Assembly: GCF_017355855.1 (NCBI RefSeq)
Contig: NZ_JAFEWD010000004.1
Span: forward strand, 186,001 to 250,000
Length of the DNA: 64,000 bases
Reading direction: 5' to 3'
From: Pedobacter sp. SYSU D00535
Lineage (GTDB): Bacteria > Bacteroidota > Bacteroidia > Sphingobacteriales > Sphingobacteriaceae
Part shown: piece by piece, positions 1 through 8,812 of the stretch
Numbering within the stretch: the first letter of the stretch is position 1
Layout of the letters: each line of letters begins with the position of its first letter
Program-made: the position numbers and the translations under genes
Notes under the pieces: generated by a model
Databases searched by the model: none
Told to the model about the DNA's origin: nothing
Seen by the model: only the letters and a program-made list of their open reading frames with translations

Positions 1-377
1 GGAGATTGCTCTCCTTTCAGGTTCATTGAAAAAAGCAGATCGACTGAGTCGGCTTCGTTAGGGTGGAAAGACACAAAGATCTGATTGTCGCCACTAAGTT
101 CCCTGAGATCCGGTTGTCGGAGAATCAATTCCTGGAGTTGCTGAATTTCCCCAGCTCTGCTTTCTCCTATAATAGCATCGAAAAGCTCGTAATCTTTAAA
201 AATATCGTAGAAAGACTCGTCGTTACTAAAATTTAGTACCAGGGCGGCGTCGGCGGGAACTTGTTTTAGTACTTTCTCCAGATTATTCGCTTTTGCTGAT
301 ATTTCTGAAAAGTACATCACTGCCATCGCAACCACCACCCCAAATAATACTAAAGTTAAGATTATTGCTTTTCTCAT
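1..377 (-). CDS. Membrane-anchored protein, N-terminal part (cut by window edge)
   Basis: The frame is open from an ATG at 377 on the minus strand to the window edge, so only about 125 N-terminal residues are present. It begins with a short basic start (MRKA) and one hydrophobic segment (about residues 4-22), then a soluble part containing VPADAALVLNF. That is the style of DUF3352-like proteins that start with a signal anchor and speak of 'protein as sum over residues'; this family guess is weak. No catalytic motif is visible. It is divergent from the DUF423 gene at 456, so the 78-base gap probably holds both promoters. Confidence 0.6.
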   Translation of the reverse strand, partial: MRKAIILTLVLFGVVVAMAVMYFSEISAKANNLEKVLKQVPADAALVLNFSNDESFYDIFKDYELFDAIIGESRAGEIQQLQELILRQPDLRELSGDNQIFVSFHPNEADSVDLLFSMNLKGEQS

Positions 378-455
378 CAGATACTACAAAATTAACCTTT
401 TAATGCCAAAGAAATCTTAAGCACGATTGTTATTTTAGCATCTTTGCGGACATTT

Positions 456-839
456 ATGAACAAGAAAATTCTTGCTACTGCCTGTTTTTTCGCAGCCCTG
501 GCTGTAATTCTGGGAGCGTTTGGAGCTCATGGACTGAAAGGTCAGATTTCGTCCTCTGCTTTAGAAAATTGGAAGACTGCCGTCGACTATCATTTCTATC
601 ATGTTCTTGGCTTACTGTTCTTGTCAATTTTTCCCGGACGCGCAAGTAAGGCACCTGGACTTACTTTCTGGTGTTTCCTCATCGGGATCCTATTTTTCTC
701 AGGTTCCTTATATCTTCTTTCAACCCGCGAAATTACCGGTCTGCAGGCTTCTTTTCTTGGTCCGATAACGCCACTGGGAGGGATGTTCTTCATCATAGGC
801 TGGATCAGTTTATTTGTAGAGGCTATCAGAAGTAAATAA
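456..839 (+). CDS. DUF423 family small membrane protein
   Basis: A 127-residue protein with four hydrophobic segments. The N-terminal part has the LGAFGAHGLK motif typical of the DUF423 (YgdD-type) inner-membrane family, and the C-terminal part has the GPITPLGGMFFIIGW block. The function of the family is unknown. I chose the ATG at 456; an upstream TTG in frame at 444 would add four residues without support. The stop codon overlaps the ATG of priA by one base, so the two genes are probably co-transcribed. Confidence 0.88.
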   Translation: MNKKILATACFFAALAVILGAFGAHGLKGQISSSALENWKTAVDYHFYHVLGLLFLSIFPGRASKAPGLTFWCFLIGILFFSGSLYLLSTREITGLQASFLGPITPLGGMFFIIGWISLFVEAIRSK

Positions 840-3319
840 TGCTTGAATTAAACTATGGCAAAGGCGGGCGGGTGACTTATTTCGTAGAGGTAATTCTGCC
901 ACTGGCGATCTCTAAAACTTATACCTACCGGGTGCCAAATGAAATGGCCGAGCGAGTAGGTATTGGGAAACGAGTGGTCGTTCAATTTGGCAAAAGCCGG
1001 ATTTACACTGCCATAATCAACGCGATCAGCACAACGCCTCCTGAGCTTTACGAGGCTAAATATATTTTAGATGTCCTCGATAACGAGCCAATTGTTAACG
1101 AAAAGCAATTGCAGCTATGGCATTGGATCGCGGATTATTACATGTGCAATGTAGGAGATGTGATGCAGGCAGCTCTTCCTTCAGCTCTAAAGTTGGCCAG
1201 TGAAACGAAGGTGCTATTACTAAAGGATGTGCTTGTTGATAAGGCTGAGCTAAGCGACAAAGAGTTTTTGATAGTTGATGCACTTGAAATTCAGCCAGAA
1301 CTGAAGGTGAGTGATATAGCGAAGCTGCTGGGTCAAAAAACAGTGTTTCCGCTTTTGAAATCCCTGTTTGAAAAAGGGGTAATTCATATTTCGGAGGAGG
1401 TGGTGGAGCGTTATAAGCCACGGAAGAAGTCGTTCCTCCGTATTAATCCTCTTTATGAAGCAGCTGAAGCCCGAAAGGAACTATTTGAGGCGTTAGAGCG
1501 TGCTCCAAAACAGCTCGACGCTTTCCTTGCATTCTTGAAGTTAAGCAAGCAAAACGGGGAGCTAACCCGGTCGGAGATTCAGGAGGAGTGCGGCTGCGGC
1601 CCGTCTGCAATAAAGGCTTTGCTGGACAAGGAGATATTTCTGCAGGAGGAACGGGTAGTAAGCCGGCTTGGCGAATCGGAGATTCTGGAACTGCAAAATT
1701 TCACCCTTAGTGCTGCTCAGGAGGAGGCGCTGGATAGCCTTCGGAGGCAGTTCGAGGAGAAAGATGTAGCGCTGTTGCACGGATTTACCTCTTCAGGGAA
1801 AACCCAATTGTATATTCGGTTGATAGAAGAAGCCTTAGCGAAAGGGCGCCAAGTCCTTTATTTGCTGCCCGAGATTGCATTAACCACTCAGCTTATCGAA
1901 AGACTGCGATTGTATTTTGGAAATAGAATAGGAATTTACCATTCTAAATTCAGCGATAACGAAAGGGCCGAAGTCTGGAACAAAGTATTGAAGCAGGAAT
2001 ACGATATCGTGTTGGGTGCGCGGTCGGCTGTTTTTCTTCCCTTTTCAGGTTTAGGTTTGATTGTGGTTGATGAGGAACATGAAACCTCGTACAAGCAGTT
2101 TGACCCTGCTCCACGTTATCATGCCCGCGATACTTCTGTTTATCTTGCTCACCTGCATCAGGCAAAAGTTCTGCTTGGTTCTGCAACTCCCTCATTAGAA
2201 AGCTATCTGAACGCTAACACGGGAAAGTACGGCTTTGCAGAACTTAAAGAGCGGTACGGCAGCTCTCAGTTACCGGAAATCAACGTCGTGAATATTGGGG
2301 AAGAAACAAGCAAAAAGACAATACAAGGGCATTTTACCAGTGTGCTGGTAGCCGAAATGCAAATGGCCCTGGATCGGAAGGAGCAGATTATCCTATTCCA
2401 AAACCGGCGGGGATACACACCTGTCTTGATTTGCCGTACTTGTGGCTATCTGCCAAAATGTATCAATTGCGATGTAAGCTTAACCTTTCACAAGAGCACC
2501 GGAAAGCTACATTGCCACTATTGCGGCTACAAACAGGAGACGCTGAGCGTTTGTCCCGCCTGTGGTTCCGTTCATATTGAGCAAAAAGGCTTTGGTACTG
2601 AGAAGATTGAAGACGATCTGCAGTATATCTTTCCCGATGCCCGTGTTGCAAGGATGGACCTGGATACGACTCGTAGTAAAAATAGCTTTCAGCAACTATT
2701 GGCTGATTTTGAAGATCAGAAGATTGATATTTTAGTAGGGACGCAAATGGTAGCTAAGGGACTCGATTTTGGCAAGGTGACTGTGATCGGCATTATCAGT
2801 GCCGACAGCTTACTAAACTATCCCGATTTTCGTGCCTTCGAGCGAAGTTTCCAGCTTCTGTCTCAAGTAGCAGGAAGGGCCGGGAGAAGGGACAGGCCTG
2901 GAAAAGTTATTATTCAAGCCCACAATACCCAGCATAAAGTATTGGATCAGGTCATCAGAAACGATTATTCAAGTTTGTATGCTACCGAGTTGCTGGAGCG
3001 TAAAAATTTTCAATATCCGCCCGTTTATCGCTTTATTAAGCTAGATATTAAACATAAAGATCCCTTGCAGCTTAGCGAAATAGCGCTGCGCTTCGCTGGT
3101 GATCTTAGACAAAGCTTTGGATCTCGAATCCTGGGTCCGGAGGAACCTTTAGTAGGCAGGATCAGAAATTATTATATCCGCACTATTTATTTGAAGTTGG
3201 AGCGTAACGGCATCTCCGTGGCTAAAGTGAAAGAAGGACTAAGGGAGCTCTTGCAGAAGTTTGAAGCATCAAAGCTTAATAAAGGAGCTTTTGTTCAGAT
3301 AGACGTCGATCCTTACTAG
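839..3319 (+). CDS. priA: Primosomal protein N' (replication restart helicase PriA)
   Basis: An 826-residue superfamily 2 helicase that reloads the replisome at collapsed forks. The N-terminal 3'-DNA-binding domain starts at YFVEVILPLAISKTYTY. The helicase core has Walker A GFTSSGKTQ (about residue 315), Walker B DEEH (about 411) and later motif VAGRAGR. Between the helicase lobes lies the cysteine zinc-binding insert (CRTCG, CINC, CHYCG, CPACG, about 530-580). The length is normal. The ATG at 839 overlaps the DUF423 stop by one base; an in-frame GTG at 872 would start right before the conserved N-terminus and is a fair alternative. Confidence 0.96.
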   Translation: MLELNYGKGGRVTYFVEVILPLAISKTYTYRVPNEMAERVGIGKRVVVQFGKSRIYTAIINAISTTPPELYEAKYILDVLDNEPIVNEKQLQLWHWIADYYMCNVGDVMQAALPSALKLASETKVLLLKDVLVDKAELSDKEFLIVDALEIQPELKVSDIAKLLGQKTVFPLLKSLFEKGVIHISEEVVERYKPRKKSFLRINPLYEAAEARKELFEALERAPKQLDAFLAFLKLSKQNGELTRSEIQEECGCGPSAIKALLDKEIFLQEERVVSRLGESEILELQNFTLSAAQEEALDSLRRQFEEKDVALLHGFTSSGKTQLYIRLIEEALAKGRQVLYLLPEIALTTQLIERLRLYFGNRIGIYHSKFSDNERAEVWNKVLKQEYDIVLGARSAVFLPFSGLGLIVVDEEHETSYKQFDPAPRYHARDTSVYLAHLHQAKVLLGSATPSLESYLNANTGKYGFAELKERYGSSQLPEINVVNIGEETSKKTIQGHFTSVLVAEMQMALDRKEQIILFQNRRGYTPVLICRTCGYLPKCINCDVSLTFHKSTGKLHCHYCGYKQETLSVCPACGSVHIEQKGFGTEKIEDDLQYIFPDARVARMDLDTTRSKNSFQQLLADFEDQKIDILVGTQMVAKGLDFGKVTVIGIISADSLLNYPDFRAFERSFQLLSQVAGRAGRRDRPGKVIIQAHNTQHKVLDQVIRNDYSSLYATELLERKNFQYPPVYRFIKLDIKHKDPLQLSEIALRFAGDLRQSFGSRILGPEEPLVGRIRNYYIRTIYLKLERNGISVAKVKEGLRELLQKFEASKLNKGAFVQIDVDPY

Positions 3320-3327
3320 TCCTAGTC

Positions 3328-4065
3328 CTAGTAGTTCAATCCGAAATTATACTGTAGGGACAGCATATTTACCGGACGAAACAGAAACTCCCATTTCCTG
3401 TAGTCGTTGAAAGAAGGTGAGCGGTCAGCACCAGAGGTGGTTCTGTTCTGCTTTTCGTAACTGTAAAGAAAGCTGAAGCTTGTTTCTGCAGCCAGAGTAA
3501 AATGATTAATTACGTTGAACTTTATCCCAAGGAGCGGAGCAAAAGCAAATCCGTTTTTTAGGCTACGTACCTCGTATGACTCGAAATTAGCGGGATCTTT
3601 AGATGTTACCTGTCCTTTAAACGTATTTCTCCTATACCCTATGTCAGTTCCAAAATATGGCTGGACTAGACCGTAAACGAAATTGCGTTCAAATCCTACC
3701 CGTAAGTTATTATCTTCAACTTTTCCTGTTGCTTCCTGGCACCCTGCACACTCGTTATCAAAGCTCGTATCGAAAAAGCTATAGTTTCCTGAGATTCGAT
3801 AGCTTACCTGGTTGTCGTTGTACTTCAAAATCAAACCGTTGAAATACCTTTTTCTAAATTCTTCGGGGTTAGTTTGGTTCAGGATCTTTGGGAATTCCTC
3901 TAAACTGAAAGCTTTAAGACCGATGGTATACGAATAAAGCGGTTGTGTACTTATGGTTAATCGTTTAGCTTTTGAGGGTCGGTACACCGTGTCAATACGG
4001 ACAATCTGAGCTTGCGCAAGTATGGAAAGTAGAAGAAATAGAAATAAACTTAGACCGCGTTTCAT
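3328..4065 (-). CDS. Outer-membrane beta-barrel-like protein, function unknown
   Basis: A 245-residue protein with a clear signal peptide (MKRGLSLFLFLLLSILAQAQ) followed by alternating polar/aromatic strands, for example FAFAPLLGIKFNVI and a C-terminal strand ending LSLQYNFGLNY. That end, with an aromatic last residue, is usual for outer-membrane barrels. A CAGC motif lies mid-protein. I do not recognise a specific family. It converges on priA; the stops are 8 bases apart and separated only by a CTAGTC triplication (3315-3332), with no clear terminator hairpin. Confidence 0.75.
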   Translation of the reverse strand: MKRGLSLFLFLLLSILAQAQIVRIDTVYRPSKAKRLTISTQPLYSYTIGLKAFSLEEFPKILNQTNPEEFRKRYFNGLILKYNDNQVSYRISGNYSFFDTSFDNECAGCQEATGKVEDNNLRVGFERNFVYGLVQPYFGTDIGYRRNTFKGQVTSKDPANFESYEVRSLKNGFAFAPLLGIKFNVINHFTLAAETSFSFLYSYEKQNRTTSGADRSPSFNDYRKWEFLFRPVNMLSLQYNFGLNY

Positions 4066-4186
4066 CTATCGTTGTTTACGCCATAAAGAACGTAAACTTA
4101 TTTTTCTCCTGCAATTTTTTTATGCTCATTCCTAATGCCATACGGGCAGGGGACGATTTATTGTGTTTAAAGTACTAAAGGAAGCG

Positions 4187-4194
4187 TATTTTTG
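4187..4194 (+). promoter_or_regulatory. Candidate -7 promoter element of pcm
   Basis: TATTTTTG matches the Bacteroidota sigma-ABfr -7 consensus TAnnTTTG exactly. It ends only 7 bases before the ATG at 4202, which would give a very short leader or a leaderless mRNA. No TTG is seen at the expected -33 distance, so the call is tentative. Confidence 0.35.
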
Positions 4195-4201
4195 TTTTGA
4201 A

Positions 4202-4861
4202 ATGGCCTACAAGTTTGTTGATAATTATCGTGAAAAAGGTGCTCGCAAAAAGCTGGTGGCAGAGCTGCGGGACGTGAAGAAAATTGAGGATAAACAGGTT
4301 CTTGATGCAATCGAGCGGGTGCCGCGACACTTCTTTTTTGACGAAACTTTTTGGACGCAGGCCTATAAAGACATTGCCTTCCCGATAGGAGAGGGGCAGA
4401 CAATTTCGCAACCCTATACCGTGGCTTATCAAACTCAACTGCTACATATTCACAAGGGTGATAAGGTGTTGGAAATAGGGACAGGTTCGGGTTACCAGAC
4501 CTGTATTCTCCTGGAATTGGGGGCTACCGTGTACACGATTGAACGCCAGGATAAGCTCTTTGAACGAGCCAAATTGTTTCTGGGTAAGATGGGTTATCAG
4601 CCAAATTTTTTCCTTGGAGATGGATCAAGGGGGATTCCCGAACACGCACCTTACGATAAAATCCTTGTAACCGCAGGCGCCCCTTTCGTTCCTGAAACCT
4701 TACTTAAACAATTGAAAATAGGAGGTACGTGCGTTATCCCGGTAGGAGATGAAAAAACTCAAAAGATGATGACCATTTTAAGAGTCAGTGAAACGGATTA
4801 TGAGCGCATAGAGCTCGATACCTTTCGCTTTGTGCCTCTCGTTGGCGATCAGGCTTGGTAG
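4202..4861 (+). CDS. pcm: Protein-L-isoaspartate O-methyltransferase
   Basis: A 219-residue SAM-dependent enzyme that methylates isoaspartyl residues so damaged proteins can be repaired. The Rossmann motif I is VLEIGTGSGYQT, preceded by the PCMT hallmark GQTISQPYTVAYQTQ; post motif II is DKILVTAGAPFVP. I prefer the ATG at 4202: the frame is open up to a GTG at 4163, but that extension crosses a perfect -7 promoter element and 219 residues fits the family. The stop lies 4 bases from that of the convergent smpB. Confidence 0.93.
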   Translation: MAYKFVDNYREKGARKKLVAELRDVKKIEDKQVLDAIERVPRHFFFDETFWTQAYKDIAFPIGEGQTISQPYTVAYQTQLLHIHKGDKVLEIGTGSGYQTCILLELGATVYTIERQDKLFERAKLFLGKMGYQPNFFLGDGSRGIPEHAPYDKILVTAGAPFVPETLLKQLKIGGTCVIPVGDEKTQKMMTILRVSETDYERIELDTFRFVPLVGDQAW

Positions 4862-4865
4862 ATTT

Positions 4866-5315
4866 CTATCGCTTCATTACCCGGTCCAGCTCAATCTTGC
4901 TTTCCCGTTCTTTAATGGTCTCGCGCTTGTCGAAGGTTTTCTTTCCCTGTGCCAATGCAATCTCCAACTTGGCAAAGCCGCGTTCATTAACAAAAAGCGC
5001 GAGCGGCACAATAGTAAAGCCTTTCTCTTCACTCTTGTCGCGAAGTTTCTTTAATTCTTTTTTATGCAACAGAAGCACTCTGTCTCGCTTTTGTTCGTGG
5101 TTGTAGAAGGAGCCGTGCGAATACTCCGCAATGTGCATGTTCCTGACGTACAACTGCTCGCCCAAAAAAGCACAAAAAGCATCGTTCAAGTTCGCTTTTC
5201 CTTGTCGGATAGATTTTATTTCCGTTCCGAGTAGCTGGATTCCTGCTACAAACTTCTCCAGTATATGGTATTCGAAGTAGGCCTTCTTATTTCTTATGTT
5301 TAAATCGTTTGCCAT
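4866..5315 (-). CDS. smpB: SsrA-binding protein SmpB
   Basis: A 149-residue tmRNA-binding protein needed for trans-translation and rescue of stalled ribosomes. It shows the N-terminal NKKAYFEYHILEKFVAGI block, GTEIKSIRQGKANLNDAF, and the basic C-terminal tail with KKTFDKRETIKER. I chose the ATG at 5315 (MANDLNIRNKK), since the frame upstream to 5357 would overlap the end of the DtxR gene and carries no conservation. It lies 34 bases downstream of the DtxR-family gene on the same strand and may be co-transcribed with it. Confidence 0.94.
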   Translation of the reverse strand: MANDLNIRNKKAYFEYHILEKFVAGIQLLGTEIKSIRQGKANLNDAFCAFLGEQLYVRNMHIAEYSHGSFYNHEQKRDRVLLLHKKELKKLRDKSEEKGFTIVPLALFVNERGFAKLEIALAQGKKTFDKRETIKERESKIELDRVMKR

Positions 5316-5349
5316 TGTGTTTTCTAAATGCCACCGGTCTCCTAATGTT

Positions 5350-6006
5350 TTAAACAATCAGAATATTCTCGGCAAATTTTTGTGAGATAGTGATGTTCTT
5401 CCCATTGATTGCAATTTCCATCGAACCATCGTAGGGTTGCCTGGAAAGAACATCAATGTGGGTATTAATACCGAGTTCCAGCTGACTTACGTACTTTAAG
5501 AATGCTACCGTATTATCTTTTACAGCTACCATCCGACAAGTAGTGCCTTCAGCAGCTTCAGACAGCGTTTTTTTGTAGGAAGGCTTTAGTTCTCCGCTCG
5601 CCGTCGGTATGGCATCTCCGTGAGGGTCGTATTCCGGAAACCCCAGAAATTTATCAAGCTTGTCTACCAGTTTCTGCGATTGGATATGTTCCAACTGCTC
5701 TGCCACTTCGTGAACCTCGTCCCAGGTAAATTCCAGCTTTTCATACAGGAACGTTTCCCATAGCCGGTGTTTCCTCAGAATTTCTATCGCTTTTTTTCTT
5801 CCCGTGTCTGAAAGGGAAATTTTGCCATACTTTTCGTAGGAAATCAATTGCTTTTCTTTCAACTTCCTTAGCATGTCCGTCGCTGTTGCGGGTTTAACTC
5901 CTAAATAACCAGCCAGTTCATTCGTTCCCGCCGCGTTCTTGTGCTCCACTTCAATGGTGATGTGAAGTAATGCCTTAAGATAATTTTCCTCTGTGAAAGA
6001 CAGCAT
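5350..6006 (-). CDS. DtxR/MntR-family metal-dependent repressor
   Basis: A 218-residue regulator with an N-terminal winged helix (residues 1-70, recognition region LGVKPATATDMLRKLKEKQL), a dimerisation/metal domain with H80 and the E103-x2-E106-H107 cluster matching family metal ligands, and a C-terminal SH3-like FeoA domain (about 150-218). At the position of B. subtilis MntR Asp8 / C. diphtheriae DtxR Met10 it has Asn8, so the metal cannot be told from sequence. I chose the ATG at 6006 because the family starts at LSFTEENYL. It is divergent from a TonB receptor, and DtxR-box-like sites precede that receptor and mntH, so a manganese or iron sensor is likely. Confidence 0.9.
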   Translation of the reverse strand: MLSFTEENYLKALLHITIEVEHKNAAGTNELAGYLGVKPATATDMLRKLKEKQLISYEKYGKISLSDTGRKKAIEILRKHRLWETFLYEKLEFTWDEVHEVAEQLEHIQSQKLVDKLDKFLGFPEYDPHGDAIPTASGELKPSYKKTLSEAAEGTTCRMVAVKDNTVAFLKYVSQLELGINTHIDVLSRQPYDGSMEIAINGKNITISQKFAENILIV

Positions 6007-6038
6007 GGCGATAAAATTACGCAAAAAAAGAGATTTAT

Positions 6039-6057
6039 AAATGTTAGATAAACCTAA
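6039..6057 (-). promoter_or_regulatory. Candidate DtxR/MntR operator between repressor and TonB receptor
   Basis: Read on the minus strand this is TTAGGTTTATCTAACATTT. It matches the classical 19-bp DtxR box TTAGGTTAGCCTAACCTAA at 13 of 19 positions, with the first 7 and the CTAAC block intact. It sits in the 89-base divergent gap and shares TTAGGTT...TCTAA with the site before mntH. The site was found by eye; binding is inferred. Confidence 0.55.
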
Positions 6058-6095
6058 TTCAGGATGTTTTGTTAGTTTTGGTAGAATAATTCGAT

Positions 6096-8318
6096 ATGCG
6101 TTCGTTTCAATTTTTGCTTTTTCTAATTCTGTACGCTTTCCACGGAACTGCCCAGACTGCAACAGTTCACGGATCTGTAAAATCGGTGGAATCTCCTGTG
6201 CCTTTTGCTACAATTAAAATTGAGAATCAGCAATATGCGAGTTCTACAGATTCCGCCGGCCGCTTTCAAATTAGGGGGATCACTACAGGAAAGCACACCT
6301 TTCGTGTATCAGCCCTCGGGTTTTTACCTGCCTCGAAAACCCTCTTGATAAGTGAGGGAGATAGTATCAAGTTGGAGTTTGAGCTAAAATCAGATGCAAA
6401 AAATTTAAATGAAGTAGTGGTTTCCGGAACCTTAAAGGAAGTAAACCGCCTTGAAAGCGCAGTTCCAGTGGAGGTTTACAGTCCCGCTTTTTTTCGTAAA
6501 AATCCCACTCCCTCCATCTTTGAGGCCTTGCAAAATGTGAACGGTGTTCGCCCCCAAATCAATTGTAATATTTGTAATACCGGCGATATTCATATCAACG
6601 GATTAGAAGGGCCGTACACTATGGTCCTAATAGATGGAATGCCTATTGTCAGTAGTTTGTCGACTGTTTATGGCTTATCAGGTATTCCCAATTCCCTTGT
6701 CGAACGGATGGAGGTGGTGAAGGGCCCGGCATCTTCCTTGTATGGTTCAGAAGCGGTAGGCGGCCTGATTAACATCATAACTAAAAAGCCCTCTACTGCA
6801 CCAGTTTTTTCTGCAGATGTCTTTTCGACTACTTGGAACGAGATTAATACCGATCTAGGCTTCAAGTTTAAAGCAGGCAAGGCTAACGTCTTGAGTGGAT
6901 TGAATTACTTCAACTACCAAAACCCCGAAGATAGAAATAGAGATAATTTTACTGATGTTACCCTGCAGCATCGGATCTCAGCCTTTCAGAAATGGTCGTT
7001 CAATCGGGATAATAACCGGCTCTTCTCCCTCGCGGGACGCTACTTTTACGAAGATCGCTGGGGCGGCGAGATGAATTGGAAACCAGCCTTCCGAGGCGGG
7101 AGCACAGTCTATGGTGAAAGTATTTATACCAAGAGGTGGGAGCTGCTTGGAAACTACCAGCTCCCGGTGAAGGAGAAACTCCTGTTCTCTTTCTCGTATA
7201 ACCATCATGATCAGAACTCGGTTTACGGGCTCACTAGTTATCAAGCCAAACAGCACGTTGCATTTTCTCAGCTTACGCTCGATAAGAAGATCCATAACCA
7301 CGACTTGTTAGTCGGCGCCGCGGTGCGTTACACCCTATACGACGACAACACGCCTGCAACCGGCGGCGAACTTTATCAACCCGACAAGGTGTGGCTGCCC
7401 GGGGTATTTGTGCAGGATGAAATTTCACTGAGCGCTGAGCATAGTGTGCTTGCTGGACTGCGTTACGATCATAACTCTCGCCACGGCGATATTCTTACTC
7501 CTCGTTTTGCCTGGAAATGGAAGCTGAATGATGAGAACCTGATTCGCCTCAACGCCGGTACTGGCTTTAGAGTAGTGAATTTGTTTACTGAGGACCACGC
7601 GGCACTTACTGGTGCCCGAACAGTGGAGATACTGGAGGACTTGCGGCCTGAGAAAAGCTATAACGTCAACTTGAACTACATTAAAAAGATCTACACTAAA
7701 AATAATGACGCGATCACCTTCGACTTTTCTGGTTGGTATACCTACTTCAATAACCGCATTATCGCCGACTACGAAAGCCATCCGGACAAGATTATTTACG
7801 ACAACCTGGATGGATTTGCAGTTTCCAACGGACTGAGCGCGAACCTTGAATTTTCGTCGAGTGGGGGAGTAAAGATCCTTTCAGGATTTACATTAATGGA
7901 TGTATTTACAGTTGAAAGTACTTTTGGAGATAGAATACGGCAGCGACAAATGTTGACAGAGCCCTGGATGGGAACCTGGGCCGTCACTGTTCCTATAAAA
8001 AAAACCGGCTTTTCTGTTGATTACACCGGTAACATTTACGGTCCTATGCGCTTGCCTGTCTTGGAGAATGATCCTCGGAGAACCACTTCTCCTATCTGGA
8101 GTTTGCAAAATATTCAGCTCACGTTTGCGAGCCACCGAGGATTCGAGATTTATGGTGGTTTAAAGAACTTGCTCAACTGGACTCCCAATCGGAGTGCTCC
8201 TTTTTTAATTGCAGGTAGTGACGATCCTTTCGGGGAGGAATTCGACACTACTTATGTCTACGCGCCCAATCAGGGACTACGGGGATTTTTCGGGATGCGC
8301 TTGACCATTAAGAAATGA
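6096..8318 (+). CDS. TonB-dependent outer-membrane receptor, probable metal or metal-complex uptake
   Basis: A 740-residue receptor: signal peptide (1-20, ending GTAQ), carboxypeptidase-like regulatory domain (about 22-100, with STDSAGRFQIRGI), a TonB-box-like NEVVVSG (105-111), plug domain (about 118-232, with VLIDGMPI and VKGPASSLYGSEAVGGLINII) and a 22-strand-type barrel to the end. The plug has Cys157 and Cys160 in NCNICNTGDI, just before GLEGPYT. This paired-cysteine plug is a candidate metal ligand. The gene is divergent from a DtxR-family repressor and overlaps the next gene by four bases (ATGA). Substrate is inferred only from context (Mn or Fe; Cu is possible given the thiols). Confidence 0.88.
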   Translation: MRSFQFLLFLILYAFHGTAQTATVHGSVKSVESPVPFATIKIENQQYASSTDSAGRFQIRGITTGKHTFRVSALGFLPASKTLLISEGDSIKLEFELKSDAKNLNEVVVSGTLKEVNRLESAVPVEVYSPAFFRKNPTPSIFEALQNVNGVRPQINCNICNTGDIHINGLEGPYTMVLIDGMPIVSSLSTVYGLSGIPNSLVERMEVVKGPASSLYGSEAVGGLINIITKKPSTAPVFSADVFSTTWNEINTDLGFKFKAGKANVLSGLNYFNYQNPEDRNRDNFTDVTLQHRISAFQKWSFNRDNNRLFSLAGRYFYEDRWGGEMNWKPAFRGGSTVYGESIYTKRWELLGNYQLPVKEKLLFSFSYNHHDQNSVYGLTSYQAKQHVAFSQLTLDKKIHNHDLLVGAAVRYTLYDDNTPATGGELYQPDKVWLPGVFVQDEISLSAEHSVLAGLRYDHNSRHGDILTPRFAWKWKLNDENLIRLNAGTGFRVVNLFTEDHAALTGARTVEILEDLRPEKSYNVNLNYIKKIYTKNNDAITFDFSGWYTYFNNRIIADYESHPDKIIYDNLDGFAVSNGLSANLEFSSSGGVKILSGFTLMDVFTVESTFGDRIRQRQMLTEPWMGTWAVTVPIKKTGFSVDYTGNIYGPMRLPVLENDPRRTTSPIWSLQNIQLTFASHRGFEIYGGLKNLLNWTPNRSAPFLIAGSDDPFGEEFDTTYVYAPNQGLRGFFGMRLTIKK

Positions 8319-8812
8319 ACCTCCGGTGGCTAATAGGATTACTAATGTTGAGCCTTGGTGTTTGTAACCAAGCGTCCGCTCAACTGCAGTTGAAGGATAT
8401 CGTTGGTATTAACAATTGCCTGAAGAATAGGGAAAAACCTTTGGTCGTCTTCATCTATACTGATTGGTGCAAATACTGCCAGCTCATGAAGAAAACCACC
8501 TTCAAAGATCCAGACCTGGTAAAGGCACTGAATGAGAACTTTCAAATGATCTTTTTTAATGCGGAGGAAAAACGGGAGGTGAAGTTTGGAAGCAGGACCT
8601 ATAAATATATTCCGCACGGATTAAATACGGGTTTCCACTCCCTTGCTGAGTTGATAGGAGAAATAGATGGGGGACTAAGCTTTCCTTCTATTTGTGTGCT
8701 CGATGCCGGGTCAGAAGTTCTTTTTCAAGAGAAAGGCTTTATAGAGCCAGCGTATTTACTGAAAGTGCTTAAAGCTATATCATCTTCTAAACGATTAGTA
8801 CCGGGATCTTAA
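8315..8812 (+). CDS. Periplasmic thioredoxin-like protein
   Basis: A 165-residue protein with a signal peptide (about 1-23, cleaved after ASAQ) and a thioredoxin fold whose active site is D50-W-C52-K-Y-C55, followed by the family's LSFPS cis-Pro region. It resembles the DUF255/thioredoxin_7 type that begins with an N-terminal helix and a WCxxC. The start overlaps the receptor stop (ATGA), so translation is coupled. It may reduce the receptor plug cysteines or the incoming metal; that is inference. The last 26 bases overlap the 3' end of the convergent mntH gene. Confidence 0.87.
   Translation: MNLRWLIGLLMLSLGVCNQASAQLQLKDIVGINNCLKNREKPLVVFIYTDWCKYCQLMKKTTFKDPDLVKALNENFQMIFFNAEEKREVKFGSRTYKYIPHGLNTGFHSLAELIGEIDGGLSFPSICVLDAGSEVLFQEKGFIEPAYLLKVLKAISSSKRLVPGS

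Noticed and set aside
3315-3332. CTAGTC triplication between priA and the outer-membrane protein gene
   Set aside because: Only three 6-bp units across a stop-codon junction; most likely chance.
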